NCBI GenBank assembly: GCA_947456965.1
Contig: CANGTU010000017.1
Location: 1 to 59,348, forward strand
From: Flavobacteriales bacterium
GTDB taxonomy: Bacteria > Bacteroidota > Bacteroidia > Flavobacteriales_D > Sanyastnellaceae
DNA length: 59,348 bases
Direction of reading: 5' to 3'
Made by a program: the position numbers and the translations under genes
The notes under the pieces: generated by a model
Databases searched by the model: none
What the model was told of the DNA's origin: nothing
The model's input: the letters and a program-made list of their open reading frames with translations, nothing else
Shown: positions 30,244 through 39,037 of the stretch, piece by piece
How the letters are laid out: the number at the start of each line of letters is the position of its first letter
Numbering within the stretch: the first letter of the stretch is position 1

Positions 30244-30324
30244 TAAACGCAAGGCTGGTTGAAACTGAGATGTGGATCGTTGGCCGCTGTTGTGCATCTT
30301 TGTGAGGAAAACTGCTACTGCTGT

Positions 30325-30702
30325 ATGGAAGACATCCAACTCAAATCCACCCTGAAGACACCCGAGGTCCGGTTTTCCTCAATGGAGGGTAAACTTGAAC
30401 TTAAAGGTCGCTCCATCCCTGAGAACTCTCTGGATTTCTACAAGCCCTTGCTCGACTGGCTGGATCGTTATGCCTCCGAGCCGAAGCCAGAAACGGCACT
30501 TCACATCCAGCTTGAGTATTTCAACACCAGCAGCAGCAAGTGCCTTCTGGATATTTTCAAGCGTCTGGAGTCCGTGCGCAGTAAGGTCACCGTGCACTGG
30601 TACTATGAGCAGGATGATGAGGATATGCTCGAGGCTGGTGAGGATTACGAGGCCATTATCAATCTATCGTTCAAGATGATTGAGGTCGAGGAGCTGGGCT
30701 GA
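30325..30702 (+). CDS. SiaC-family (DUF1987) regulatory phosphoprotein
   Basis: 125 residues from the ATG at 30325. The family pattern is clear: STLKTPEVRFSS at the start, LELKGRSIPENSLDFYKPLL, then LEYFNTSSSKCLLDIF and VHWYYEQDDEDML. In Pseudomonas SiaC the phosphorylated residue is Thr68; here YFNT places a threonine at exactly residue 68. SiaC-type proteins switch partners according to phosphorylation by a SiaB kinase and a PP2C phosphatase. No siaB or siaD gene is adjacent; the only PP2C phosphatase in the window is at 10.1 kb. A CATCTTTG element lies 22 bases before the start. The gene converges on the ABC transporter gene. Confidence 0.88.
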   Translation: MEDIQLKSTLKTPEVRFSSMEGKLELKGRSIPENSLDFYKPLLDWLDRYASEPKPETALHIQLEYFNTSSSKCLLDIFKRLESVRSKVTVHWYYEQDDEDMLEAGEDYEAIINLSFKMIEVEELG

Positions 30703-30721
30703 TTGCAACTCTGGATCAGGT

Positions 30722-33700
30722 TTAAATCTTCTTTCTTCGTTTCAACCGTGGCAGGTACGGCTGAGCTGTCCATGTGAGGAATTTCCTCAGGCCATCGGCG
30801 AATAGAATGATGGCCATGCTGGCACTCATCAGCCACAACACCATTATGTTGGCCGACAAGGTCGTGACCTGTTTTCCGAAAATGGGCTTGGAAGGAGCGT
30901 AGAATTGGGAGCCCAGAAATCCATTGGAAGGATCCGGAATTAAATAGATCTGGTTATACTTCTGGATCAATTCGCCCTTGTACTCCACAATCTTCCTGAG
31001 ATCATTCTTGCTGGTCACAAAGTCCTCGAGTGATTCGTTATGGTAGTCATCCAACAATTTCAGATAGTTATCCCTCAGCTGCGTAGTGGCAGTCAGGACG
31101 GCTATTTTGCTTTCACGCTCCTGGTTCACCTTATTGTGATTAGAGACATAATACTGCTCCAGGACAGTGAGCATGGCGGTCAGCTCATCGAGCAATTCGG
31201 CCCTGATTTGACCGTCCTCCAGTGCTTGAATACCGATCACCTCCAGCCCTGGTACGCGACTCATTTCCTTGCGGAATTCCCGGGCGAGGACTGACCGGTG
31301 ATAGTCCAGTTTCACCGGATCCCTGCCGGTTTCCAGGAGTTTTCTGGATTCCTGTACACGGCCTCGCAGTTCCTTGATCCAGTAGTCCTTCTTCCAGTTG
31401 TAGTACTTCCTGCGGCTTTCGAAATCGAAGAAATGCGCTTGGTAGGCGTTGTATCTGAACTGATGAACAGCCATCGCTTCATATGCCCAGCGCGAGGCCA
31501 TGATGTTTCCGATCCAGGGCACGCGGCTTTGGCTTGAAATCGCGGGCAAAAGACGGTCAAAGCGGACAATCACGCCGCTGAACAGCAATTGAGGGATGAT
31601 CAGGATTGGAATGATGATGTAAATGACCTTGGCGCTATTAAAACTCGCCGAAATATTCAGCCCGAGGATATTGGCAAAACAACTGGTGGAAAAAAGCACC
31701 ATCCAGAAGGGGACGAGCATCCCCCTCACCTCCAGAATCGCATTTCCGATGGCGACAAAACAGAGGCTCTGAAAAAGAGAAATCAGGAACATCAGGCCGA
31801 TCTTCGAGAACAGGTAGCTCTTGCGGCTAAGGCGGAGATAGCGCTCGCGCTTCAGGATTTTCTGATCCTTGATGATCTCTTCTGCACTCACTGTCAGACC
31901 GAGGAAGAGCGCCACTACTACTGAGATAAACAGATATTGCGGGAAGTTGAGGTTCTCGCGGAACGTGTACTCATGATCCAGTTCACCATCAGCCGGATAA
32001 TACTTGATGAACAAGGAGAGGATTAAGGCGAGCACAGGTGCCTCGAGCAGGTTAATCAGCATATACTGGCGATTGGCCAGTTTGCTCAATACATCGCGGA
32101 TGAAGTACACCTTCATCTGGCTGAAGAACCCCGGAAGAGTAAAGCCGGTTCTGACCTCTTCCCTCACACTTTCGCGTCGCGACAGGTGATTACCGATGAT
32201 TACATTGAAGAAGTTATTCCATTCTTTAGGACTGATCTTCCGGTGGATAGTTTCGTTGCCGTATTCGTCCACCACGCGCGCCTCAATAATATTGAAGATC
32301 TGTTCCGGATTGACATTACCGCAGCGTGGACATTCACTTTCCGTCAGGTTGACCTGATTGACCAGTCGCTTGAAGTAGATGATACTTTCCACCGGATTGC
32401 CGTAGTAGATTGGATATCCTCCCTGATCGAGGATAAACAACTTGTCGAGCATCTTAAAGATGTCGCTGCTTGGCTGGTGGATGACCACAAAAATGAGTTT
32501 ACCGCGCAGCGTCAGTTCCTTCAGCAGATCCATGATGTTCTCAGAATCACGGCTGGAAAGTCCGCTCGTTGGCTCATCCACGAATAGAACTGCCGGTTCC
32601 CGGATCAGCTCCAGTGCGATATTGAGACGCTTACGCTGTCCACCGCTGATAGTTTTGTCCAGTACGCTTCCCACGCGGAGGTCTTTAGCTTCCAGAAGAC
32701 CGATGGATGAAAGCGCAGCCATGACCAGCTCATTGATTTCCTCCTCTGACTTGTCGTTGAAGCAGAGCCGGGCGTTGTAGTAGAGATTCTGGTAAACGGA
32801 CAGTTCTTCGATGAGCAGGTCATCCTGAGCGACATAGCCCAGGAGGCCTTTCGTGCTCTTCGACTCGTGGTGAATATCAAAACCATTGATTGTTACCTTG
32901 CCGTAGGTAGGTGTATCATTTCCATTGAGCACATTGAGCAGAGTGCTCTTGCCCGAACCGCTGCCGCCCATGATTCCCACGAGAGTACCACTTTCCTCCA
33001 CCAGGTTAAACTGGTGCAATGCCTGCTTTCCGGTCGGGAAGTAGTAGGATACATTCTCTGCCCGGTAAACGATATTGTTACCTTCCGGAGTCACGATAAA
33101 CTCGCGGAGCACATCGCTGTAGAACACCGGACTGATGCGGCTTCCCCGGATGGTTGAGCCCTGCCCAAACACATAGGTTCGTCCGGGTATAATGTTCTGG
33201 CTATTCAGAAATAGCTCGTCCGGACCGAAATACCGAACGAAGCAGAGGCCTTCGTCCTTCAGCCAGAGAAACCTGAATTGACCTTTCAGCTCATGGATGT
33301 GAAACCACTTTTGCCCTTTTGGCTGTTCCTTCTCACCTGATGCACGGAGGAACTGGTCATCAGCCGGAATCACATCGGCCCCTTGTTCCACCAGTATCCG
33401 GAGGCGCCGGAAGGTTGCCGGTTCAATATTAAAGGCCTCTGCCACGGTTTGAACCAGCTCCCAGTCGAGATTCTCGCGCTGGCTGAATTCACAGATGAAT
33501 TCCAGAAGTCGGACAACCACGAAGATCTTTTCCTTCTGCTGCAGCTCCTCGTTGATCTGGTTACAGATGCGAAGCACCTTGACAGAGGCCATGGAGTTCC
33601 TCTTTTCTGCAGTGCTGCGAGAGCGGTGAAATTTATCTGCAAAATCCTCGTAGAGCTCGAGGTATTGATTGACCAGTTCCTTATTGAGCTGCTGCCGTAG

Positions 33701-33793
33701 AAATACCGCAACAATTTCCCTTCCGGATGAGCGATTCGCTCCGGCAATGATCGCAAACAACTGCATCAGGGCACGAATAATTCCGGCGCTCAT
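30722..33793 (-). CDS. ABCG-like ABC transporter with N-terminal TerB-like domain
   Basis: 1023 residues. Residues ~1-140 resemble a TerB/tellurite-type helical domain (MQLFAIIAGANRSSGREIV). Residues ~160-240 form a beta-rich, FHA-like segment. The ABC ATPase carries Walker A GGSGSGKST (276-284), signature SGGQRKR (383-389) and Walker B VLFVDEP (402-408). A CPRCG zinc-like motif follows (TESECPRCGNVNPEQIF). The ABC2-type membrane part has about six helices (from LINLLEAPVLALILSLFIKY), interrupted by a long ~230-residue charged coiled insert before the last helix. ATPase before membrane domain is the ABCG order. The substrate is unknown. It is single copy with no partner permease nearby. Confidence 0.88.
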   Translation of the reverse strand: MSAGIIRALMQLFAIIAGANRSSGREIVAVFLRQQLNKELVNQYLELYEDFADKFHRSRSTAEKRNSMASVKVLRICNQINEELQQKEKIFVVVRLLEFICEFSQRENLDWELVQTVAEAFNIEPATFRRLRILVEQGADVIPADDQFLRASGEKEQPKGQKWFHIHELKGQFRFLWLKDEGLCFVRYFGPDELFLNSQNIIPGRTYVFGQGSTIRGSRISPVFYSDVLREFIVTPEGNNIVYRAENVSYYFPTGKQALHQFNLVEESGTLVGIMGGSGSGKSTLLNVLNGNDTPTYGKVTINGFDIHHESKSTKGLLGYVAQDDLLIEELSVYQNLYYNARLCFNDKSEEEINELVMAALSSIGLLEAKDLRVGSVLDKTISGGQRKRLNIALELIREPAVLFVDEPTSGLSSRDSENIMDLLKELTLRGKLIFVVIHQPSSDIFKMLDKLFILDQGGYPIYYGNPVESIIYFKRLVNQVNLTESECPRCGNVNPEQIFNIIEARVVDEYGNETIHRKISPKEWNNFFNVIIGNHLSRRESVREEVRTGFTLPGFFSQMKVYFIRDVLSKLANRQYMLINLLEAPVLALILSLFIKYYPADGELDHEYTFRENLNFPQYLFISVVVALFLGLTVSAEEIIKDQKILKRERYLRLSRKSYLFSKIGLMFLISLFQSLCFVAIGNAILEVRGMLVPFWMVLFSTSCFANILGLNISASFNSAKVIYIIIPILIIPQLLFSGVIVRFDRLLPAISSQSRVPWIGNIMASRWAYEAMAVHQFRYNAYQAHFFDFESRRKYYNWKKDYWIKELRGRVQESRKLLETGRDPVKLDYHRSVLAREFRKEMSRVPGLEVIGIQALEDGQIRAELLDELTAMLTVLEQYYVSNHNKVNQERESKIAVLTATTQLRDNYLKLLDDYHNESLEDFVTSKNDLRKIVEYKGELIQKYNQIYLIPDPSNGFLGSQFYAPSKPIFGKQVTTLSANIMVLWLMSASMAIILFADGLRKFLTWTAQPYLPRLKRRKKI

Positions 33794-33831
33794 GGTTGTT
33801 TTTGATCAGCAGATATGGAAAAGGAGCAGGA

Positions 33832-34242
33832 TTATTTTTTAAACCCGATGACCAACACAGCGCACCCGGATGGCACGCGGGTTTCATCAAGCGATGCTTC
33901 TATTGTAACCAGCATGGTGCTCTCCAGCACGAAGTCCCAGTAGGGCGAATTGCCAAAGTCTGCGCTGGTGAAGAGCAGGTTGCGGTCCTGGTCGTAGAGC
34001 CGAAAGGTGATTGCACCATCGGTTTCACCAGTGCAAGCAGCCACCCGATATGTGTTACCACCGAACAGCGTGGTCCGGAACTCAGCGATATCCGGGCCGT
34101 TGAGCAGGGCCCTGTATGATTGCCCGTCAGAGATATACTGTTCGGAAATGTGCTGGGCGCATTTTGCAGCCGTGCCATCGCATTGCGCCTGGATAGCCAG
34201 TGGAGCAAAGAGCGAAATGAGAATCAGATGGAGCTTGTTCAT
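33832..34242 (-). CDS. Small secreted protein of unknown function
   Basis: 136 residues with a clear signal peptide (MNKLHLILISLFAPLAIQAQ). The mature part has four cysteines and beta-type sequence (TFRLYDQDRNLLFTSADFG, TMLVTIEASLDE), probably a small beta-sandwich in the periplasm. I recognise no named family with certainty. It starts two bases after the stop of the lipoprotein gene at 34245, so the two are co-transcribed and probably work together in the envelope. Confidence 0.75.
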   Translation of the reverse strand: MNKLHLILISLFAPLAIQAQCDGTAAKCAQHISEQYISDGQSYRALLNGPDIAEFRTTLFGGNTYRVAACTGETDGAITFRLYDQDRNLLFTSADFGNSPYWDFVLESTMLVTIEASLDETRVPSGCAVLVIGFKK

Positions 34243-34244
34243 GT

Positions 34245-35132
34245 TCAGCGGATAATGAGGTTACGCAGATTAGTCACGGCTTCGTCCAGCGAGGCAAGCT
34301 GCTGGTCAGTCACTTCCACGGTGGTCTTGCCTCTGAGGTAGGTTATCTTCTGCTTGTTGTCGTTGATTGGTTTCTGATAGGTGTAAACCGAACGCAGGCC
34401 GGAAAATGCTTCAGCCAGAGTGGCCAGTTGATTTTGAACAGGCTTAAGAGATGGATCGGAAATCTTCGCAACCAGTCGCTCTATGCTGGCGGCGGCATCC
34501 TTTTGCTCCCCTACCCGCGCCCGCACATCCGCATTGCCCTTGCCGGCTTTTATGGAGATATAAAGTGCCTCTGACCAACCTCCGAGCAACATGAGAGCAG
34601 CCAGATCCGGACGGCGGGATTCTTCCAGATAGCTGTCACCTGCGCGGTAGAATGTTGCACTCAGCTGCAGGAGCGAGTCGCGGTTGCCCACCGAATTATT
34701 CAGGGAGCGGAATAATTTGGGATCCACGTGGTCAATAATCTGCAGGGCCGAGGCCAGTTCTCCAATGACATTCAGGTAATCGCTGTTGAGCTGTCCTGAT
34801 TCATAAATGCCAGCGTAAGAAAGATCCGCTCCATACACCCCGAGAGCCATGGCCTTGCGAAGCTCGGACACGTAAACAGACTTATTCTGCAACGGGTTGA
34901 GCAGCGCGGCATCAAATGGAATTTTAGCCTTCTCAAGCAGGATGGCCATCTGGGTGGGAGAAGGCACGGAGATAATCTCCCCTTCCAGACTTAGCGTACC
35001 GGAGGTTGAAACTTCATTGGAATCCAGAGCGGGTGCCTCCTGATGGGTGCCTGTGCGCTCCTCACAGGAGGGCAGCAGCACAGCCATCAAGCATGCCACG
35101 GCGCCGAGGGAGAATAGGGTGGTAGTCCTCAT
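34245..35132 (-). CDS. Conserved Bacteroidota lipoprotein of unknown function
   Basis: 295 residues. A lipobox (AVLLPSC, Cys23) indicates a lipoprotein. The mature part is all-alpha and carries ALGVYGADLSYAGIYESGQ, SVGNRDSLLQLSATFYRAGDSYL and LAALMLLGGWSEALYISI. I recognise these as conserved in a widespread Bacteroidota protein family that has no assigned role. The C-terminal region (PINDNKQKITYLRGKTTVE...LDEAVTNLRNLI) is part of that family as well. It is the first gene of a two-gene operon with the small secreted protein downstream. Confidence 0.78.
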   Translation of the reverse strand: MRTTTLFSLGAVACLMAVLLPSCEERTGTHQEAPALDSNEVSTSGTLSLEGEIISVPSPTQMAILLEKAKIPFDAALLNPLQNKSVYVSELRKAMALGVYGADLSYAGIYESGQLNSDYLNVIGELASALQIIDHVDPKLFRSLNNSVGNRDSLLQLSATFYRAGDSYLEESRRPDLAALMLLGGWSEALYISIKAGKGNADVRARVGEQKDAAASIERLVAKISDPSLKPVQNQLATLAEAFSGLRSVYTYQKPINDNKQKITYLRGKTTVEVTDQQLASLDEAVTNLRNLIIR

Positions 35133-35323
35133 AGCGGGTCGTTTTGGTCAATCGTTGCGCTCTTCTTACGGATGATTATGGTAAAAGGTTCACAACGGAC
35201 GCAAAGGAATGATTACAAAACCATCCCTGCGCTGAAGCATCCGCAAGTTTTCAACGCGAATGTGTGGTATCTGTAAGCCTGTGCCAGAAAGGCAATATTC
35301 TGCCCTGAAGCATGTTCCCGTCG

Positions 35324-35331
35324 CATCTTTG
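35324..35331 (+). promoter_or_regulatory. Candidate -7 element of the beta-helix lipoprotein gene
   Basis: CATCTTTG (one mismatch to TAnnTTTG) ends six bases before the ATG at 35338. It supports this start over the longer open frame and a nearly leaderless mRNA. Confidence 0.4.
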
Positions 35332-35337
35332 CGCTGT

Positions 35338-36828
35338 ATGCCTCTCCCCTTTCTCCCATTCAGGCCGTTCGTGGCAGCCGTTGCATTCATGCTGGCGGCA
35401 GGACTCATTAGCTGCAGGAAGGAGCGATTTACCACCGATCCGGCCGACTTGTTGCGTTTTTCACAGGATACCCTCCTGTTTGACACGCTCTTTACCACGA
35501 TCGGCAGTACCACCCAGGTATTCAAGGTGTACAATCCGCACAGCGAAGCCATCCGAATTGATGAAGTAAGACTTGAGAATGGTTCGTCTTCTCAATTCAG
35601 AATCAATGTGGATGGGGATAATGGATTTGCCTTCAGTGACATCGAAATCCGGGCTGGGGACAGCGTCTTTGTGTTCGTTGAGGTAACCATCGATCCGGGC
35701 AATGCTTCAACTCCTTTTATCGTAGAGGACCGCATCTTGTTTGAGACCAATGGAACCACGCAGGATGTTGATCTCGTAGCGTGGGGGCAAGATGCCTATT
35801 TCCATGGTGGGCTTGACGGGTTATTTGAGTTGGATTGCAATGAAGTGTGGGGCAATGACAAACCGCACGTCGTGTACGGCATTGTCATGGTGCGTGAGGG
35901 CTGCAACCTCACCATTACCGAGGGTACCCAGGTATACGCTCATGCCAGATCGGGCATATTTGTCAACGGAGGTTGCCTGCTGGTTCAGGGCTCGTTGAAT
36001 AATGAGGTGGTGTTTCAGGGTGACCGGCTGGAGCCGGAATATGCTGATCTGCCCGGTCAATGGGGTATTCAGGTTGATGTGCAGGTAGAAACCACCTCCG
36101 GCCCGGATATCCTCAGCGTAGCCCGCGGTGGCATCTGGATTTTCCGTAGTCCCTGCTCTGTGATTGACTATGCGGTGCTCAAGAATGGTGGAATGGGCAT
36201 TCAGGTAGATACCACCGGCACCAATGACTTCGCCCTGGAGCTCACCAATACGCGGATTGAGAACATGTCGGGCATCGGCCTGTGGGGACGAGGGGCACAT
36301 ATCCGCGGTCGTAATATCCTGGCAGGCAATTGTGGCGAGGGATGCGGCATCTTTGAATACGGCGGAAAGTACCAGTTGGACAACTGCACGTTTGCCAACT
36401 ACTGGTCTTATGGCACGCGCACAGCACCTTCATTCGCTCTGAACAACTACTACCCCGTGTCCAACACACAGATTGAAGTACGGACACTTGTGGACTGTGC
36501 CTTTCGCAACTGCATCATGTATGGCAACAATGCTTTTCTCAATGACTTTGATGAGTTCATCATTGATGTGGTAGAAGATGAACTGCAGCAATATGCCTTC
36601 CGGTACTGTCTGGTGGATACTGAAATCAATGTAAATGATGACGGCAATCACTGGGAAAGTATGATCAATCAGCAGACGCCGTTTCTCTGCAATCCTTCCA
36701 ATGGCAACTTCAGCATCAGCAATGGCGGATCACGCATGTTGGGTGGGCCTTTCGGACAGTTTGATATCAATCAGAACGAAACCGGCGACTGGAAGGGCTG
36801 CTACGACTATACAGGGAGTTGCGACTAA
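35338..36828 (+). CDS. Right-handed beta-helix lipoprotein
   Basis: 496 residues from the ATG at 35338, chosen for its signal sequence and lipobox (MLAAGLISC). The N-terminal ~150 residues after the lipid site contain an Ig-like/DUF1573-like strand pattern (FKVYNPHSEAIRIDEVRLEN). The rest is a right-handed parallel beta-helix (LTITEGTQVYAHARSGIFVN, GIQVDTTGTNDFALELTNTR, GIGLWGRGAHIRGRN). Such surface lipoproteins often bind or act on polysaccharide, but no catalytic residues could be picked out. The gene lies alone between divergent and downstream units; exonuclease III follows after 37 bp. Confidence 0.85.
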   Translation: MPLPFLPFRPFVAAVAFMLAAGLISCRKERFTTDPADLLRFSQDTLLFDTLFTTIGSTTQVFKVYNPHSEAIRIDEVRLENGSSSQFRINVDGDNGFAFSDIEIRAGDSVFVFVEVTIDPGNASTPFIVEDRILFETNGTTQDVDLVAWGQDAYFHGGLDGLFELDCNEVWGNDKPHVVYGIVMVREGCNLTITEGTQVYAHARSGIFVNGGCLLVQGSLNNEVVFQGDRLEPEYADLPGQWGIQVDVQVETTSGPDILSVARGGIWIFRSPCSVIDYAVLKNGGMGIQVDTTGTNDFALELTNTRIENMSGIGLWGRGAHIRGRNILAGNCGEGCGIFEYGGKYQLDNCTFANYWSYGTRTAPSFALNNYYPVSNTQIEVRTLVDCAFRNCIMYGNNAFLNDFDEFIIDVVEDELQQYAFRYCLVDTEINVNDDGNHWESMINQQTPFLCNPSNGNFSISNGGSRMLGGPFGQFDINQNETGDWKGCYDYTGSCD

Positions 36829-36852
36829 TCCGGAGTGCAGGGGCAGCCCAAC

Positions 36853-36860
36853 TATCTTTG
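36853..36860 (+). promoter_or_regulatory. -7 promoter element of the exonuclease III gene (leaderless type)
   Basis: TATCTTTG, a full TAnnTTTG match, ends five bases (GCCGC) before the ATG at 36866. It sits in the short gap after the beta-helix gene, so the exonuclease gene seems to have its own promoter and a leaderless mRNA. Confidence 0.6.
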
Positions 36861-36865
36861 GCCGC

Positions 36866-37627
36866 ATGAAGATTGTATCGTTTAATGTCAATGGTATCCG
36901 GGCCATCGTGAAGAAGGGCTTTCTCGAAAGTGTGGCCGCTATGGATGCTGACGTATTATGCCTGCAGGAGACCAAGGCTACTCCGGAACAAGTAAGTGAA
37001 GCGCTCCGCGAATTGACCGGCTATTTGATCGTGGCCAATAGTGCCGAGCGACCCGGGTACAGCGGCACGGCGATCCTCCTCCGACACAAGCCGATATCGG
37101 TCAGGATGGACATGGGCATGGCCGAGCACGATCGCGAGGGACGCGTGATCGCGGCTGAATTCGACGATTTTTTCATTGTGAATGCCTACGTTCCCAACAG
37201 CGGTCAGGAATTGGTGAGGCTTGATTACAGGACCTCCTGGGACAAGGAATTCACGGCTTATCTGAAGCAACTTGAGACCAGGAAGCCCGTAATTCTCTGC
37301 GGAGATCTCAATGTAGCGCATCAGGCCATGGACCTCGCCAATCCAAAATCAAACTACAACAAGTCTGCTGGCTATACCCAGCGGGAGATTGACGGCTTTA
37401 CCCAACTCCTCAGCACAGGATTTGTCGACACTTTTCGTGCCCTGCACCCCGATACTATCCGGTATAGCTGGTGGAGTGCGCGTTTCAAATCCCGTGAGCG
37501 TAACGTGGGCTGGCGTATAGATTACGTACTCATTTCTGAGGCTCTGCGAAGCCAACTGTCCAGCGCGTTTATCCTCAATGAGGTAGAAGGATCCGACCAC
37601 TGTCCGGTCGGCATCATAATCAGCTGA
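36866..37627 (+). CDS. xth: Exodeoxyribonuclease III (AP endonuclease)
   Basis: 253 residues, normal for the ExoIII/APE1 family. The enzyme cuts DNA 5' of abasic sites and degrades 3' ends in base excision repair. Catalytic features are visible: Asn8 in SFNVNGIR, metal-binding Glu35 in LQETKA, Tyr and Asn in NAYVPNSG, GDLNVAH with the base Asp, and the final SDHCPVG with the catalytic Asp-His. The start at 36866 removes a longer, non-homologous N-terminus and is supported by a -7 element five bases upstream. It converges on the aminoacyl-tRNA-protein transferase homologue, overlapping by eight bases. Confidence 0.95.
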   Translation: MKIVSFNVNGIRAIVKKGFLESVAAMDADVLCLQETKATPEQVSEALRELTGYLIVANSAERPGYSGTAILLRHKPISVRMDMGMAEHDREGRVIAAEFDDFFIVNAYVPNSGQELVRLDYRTSWDKEFTAYLKQLETRKPVILCGDLNVAHQAMDLANPKSNYNKSAGYTQREIDGFTQLLSTGFVDTFRALHPDTIRYSWWSARFKSRERNVGWRIDYVLISEALRSQLSSAFILNEVEGSDHCPVGIIIS

Positions 37628-38651
37628 GCTGATCACCGGGAAGCATCCCGGGAAAGAGCGGTACCGTAGAGGTCACCTTGATCAGCTTGGTCTCATACAC
37701 CGGATTGGTCGTGTATTCTTTAGATAGAGGCATGCTGATCAGCGACTCAAACTCCATGGCTTCTTCCACCTGATGCAAGAGGAATCGCTGGTGCAGAGGA
37801 TCATAGCATGCGGCATAGCGCACATCACCATCCATTAATTCATAGAACACGGGAAGTGAGAAAAGCCGGTCTTCAAGGTTCATCATCCGGATAGCCGCGA
37901 AGTAGGGATAGAATCGCTTCGTATGAGGCAGCCTGCGCTCCGTGAGGAATGACGCGAGCACTTGAGTTGCCTGTCGGATATCAAACCCTGCTCTGCTGTG
38001 ACCAGGGCGCCAGAATCCGGACGTCCATAACCCGGGCTCCACCATGGTTTCCACGGGTCCGAGGCGCAACTTGTAATCAAACTCACTGGGCAGATCAAAC
38101 AGGTAGCCCGGATAATACCATTGAACGGCGTTTTCCATGCCCCATTGAATTTCGCGGAGCATCGTATAGTAGCCAAGGCTCCACGAAGCATATTCCCTGT
38201 CGTACAAACCAAGCAAACTGGCCATGCCCGAAGTTCCCGAATCGAAGTAGCTGGTGGCTACAAGACGGGAGCCATCAAATACCGCAATTTCCCTGAGGTG
38301 AATGCGGTCATACTCCGGACGGTACAGAATATCCTCAATGCGGGAGTGCACGAAGCCCCGGAAGTGGTGCATATGTCCGGCGTAGAGACGAGTGTGGTCT
38401 TCCGTTATCTCCGGAGTCTTTACCTCTACACGGAATCGCTGCTCCACTCTTCGCATGATCTTGCGCTGGCTCTTGCGGAACCGAAAACCATCCAGTGGTA
38501 CCCGAATATGCACCACCTGAAAGAGCTCGCCCTGCATCACCACCAGATCACTGCGGTACATCATCATGCAGTCGCGAAACCAGCCCTCAGACAGCCGGGC
38601 ATCATATTGCGCCGGGGTAATGTCGCCGATATAGAAGGACTGGGCAATCAT
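37620..38651 (-). CDS. Ate/Bpt-like aminoacyl-tRNA-protein transferase homologue lacking the N-terminal cysteines
   Basis: 343 residues. Several stretches match the arginyl/leucyl-tRNA-protein transferase fold: LSEGWFRDCMMMYRSD (20-35), VPLDGFRFRKSQRKIMRR (51-68), YDREYASWSLGYYTMLREI (150-168) and WYYPGYLFDLPSEFDYK (178-194). These enzymes add Arg or Leu to protein N-termini to make N-degrons. The cysteines that normally form the N-terminal metal or Fe-S site (after YRP) are replaced here by SDLVVMQGELF. It may be an active variant, a GNAT enzyme with another substrate, or a degenerate copy. ClpC in the same window would be a possible downstream unfoldase, but no clpS was seen. The family call is strong; the reaction is uncertain. 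Confidence 0.78.
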   Translation of the reverse strand: MIAQSFYIGDITPAQYDARLSEGWFRDCMMMYRSDLVVMQGELFQVVHIRVPLDGFRFRKSQRKIMRRVEQRFRVEVKTPEITEDHTRLYAGHMHHFRGFVHSRIEDILYRPEYDRIHLREIAVFDGSRLVATSYFDSGTSGMASLLGLYDREYASWSLGYYTMLREIQWGMENAVQWYYPGYLFDLPSEFDYKLRLGPVETMVEPGLWTSGFWRPGHSRAGFDIRQATQVLASFLTERRLPHTKRFYPYFAAIRMMNLEDRLFSLPVFYELMDGDVRYAACYDPLHQRFLLHQVEEAMEFESLISMPLSKEYTTNPVYETKLIKVTSTVPLFPGMLPGDQLS

Positions 38652-38783
38652 CGAACAGGGTAAATCTAATCAATGGTCGGTCATCACCTAAACTTAACCG
38701 CGGGGTCATAGGGACTTTACCCGGAGCAAATCAACCCGTGAAAGGAATCGCGTTGGTTTGCAGCATCTAATCCACCTTGGAAT

Positions 38784-38948
38784 ATGGACGCTACCATTCA
38801 GTTTGCCGACAACGGAAGAATCCGGGAACTCGCCGGACGTATCAAGCAAATGCGCAAGGAAAATAACGAAGAGGTGCTTTACACCGAGTGTGGGAACCGG
38901 ATATCAGTGAATTCTATCCTGAGCTTCAACGGCATCCGGTTCGCATGA
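38784..38948 (+). CDS. Small 54-residue ORF, unknown
   Basis: The ORF runs MDATIQFADNGRIRELAGRI... to NGIRFA and stops at 38946-38948. It lies alone on the plus strand in the gap between two minus-strand units. The sequence is soluble, with a basic alpha-helical start and a short beta-like end (RISVNSILSFNGIRFA), and its composition looks like a real protein. No family is recognised. No strong promoter or Shine-Dalgarno site is visible, so it may be a genuine small protein or chance. Confidence 0.5.
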   Translation: MDATIQFADNGRIRELAGRIKQMRKENNEEVLYTECGNRISVNSILSFNGIRFA

Positions 38949-38966
38949 ACCTCCTGGAGTATCCCT

Positions 38967-39013
38967 AAAAAAGGAGTCCCCCGGGCCAGAGACTGGACAC
39001 CGAGGGACTTCCT
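38967..39013 (-). terminator. Intrinsic terminator of the DUF4397 gene
   Basis: On the minus strand, AGGAAGTCCC pairs (with one bulge) with GGGACTCC, followed by a run of six T. It begins about 25 bases after the stop codon at 39038. The long loop is GC-rich. A good rho-independent terminator candidate. Confidence 0.65.
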
Positions 39014-39037
39014 CATCACTACTAACTTTTTGCAACA

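Noticed and set aside
38121-38663. 180-codon plus-strand ORF opposite the Ate/Bpt-like gene
   Set aside because: Antisense to a gene with strong family motifs; no start signal or homology recognised.
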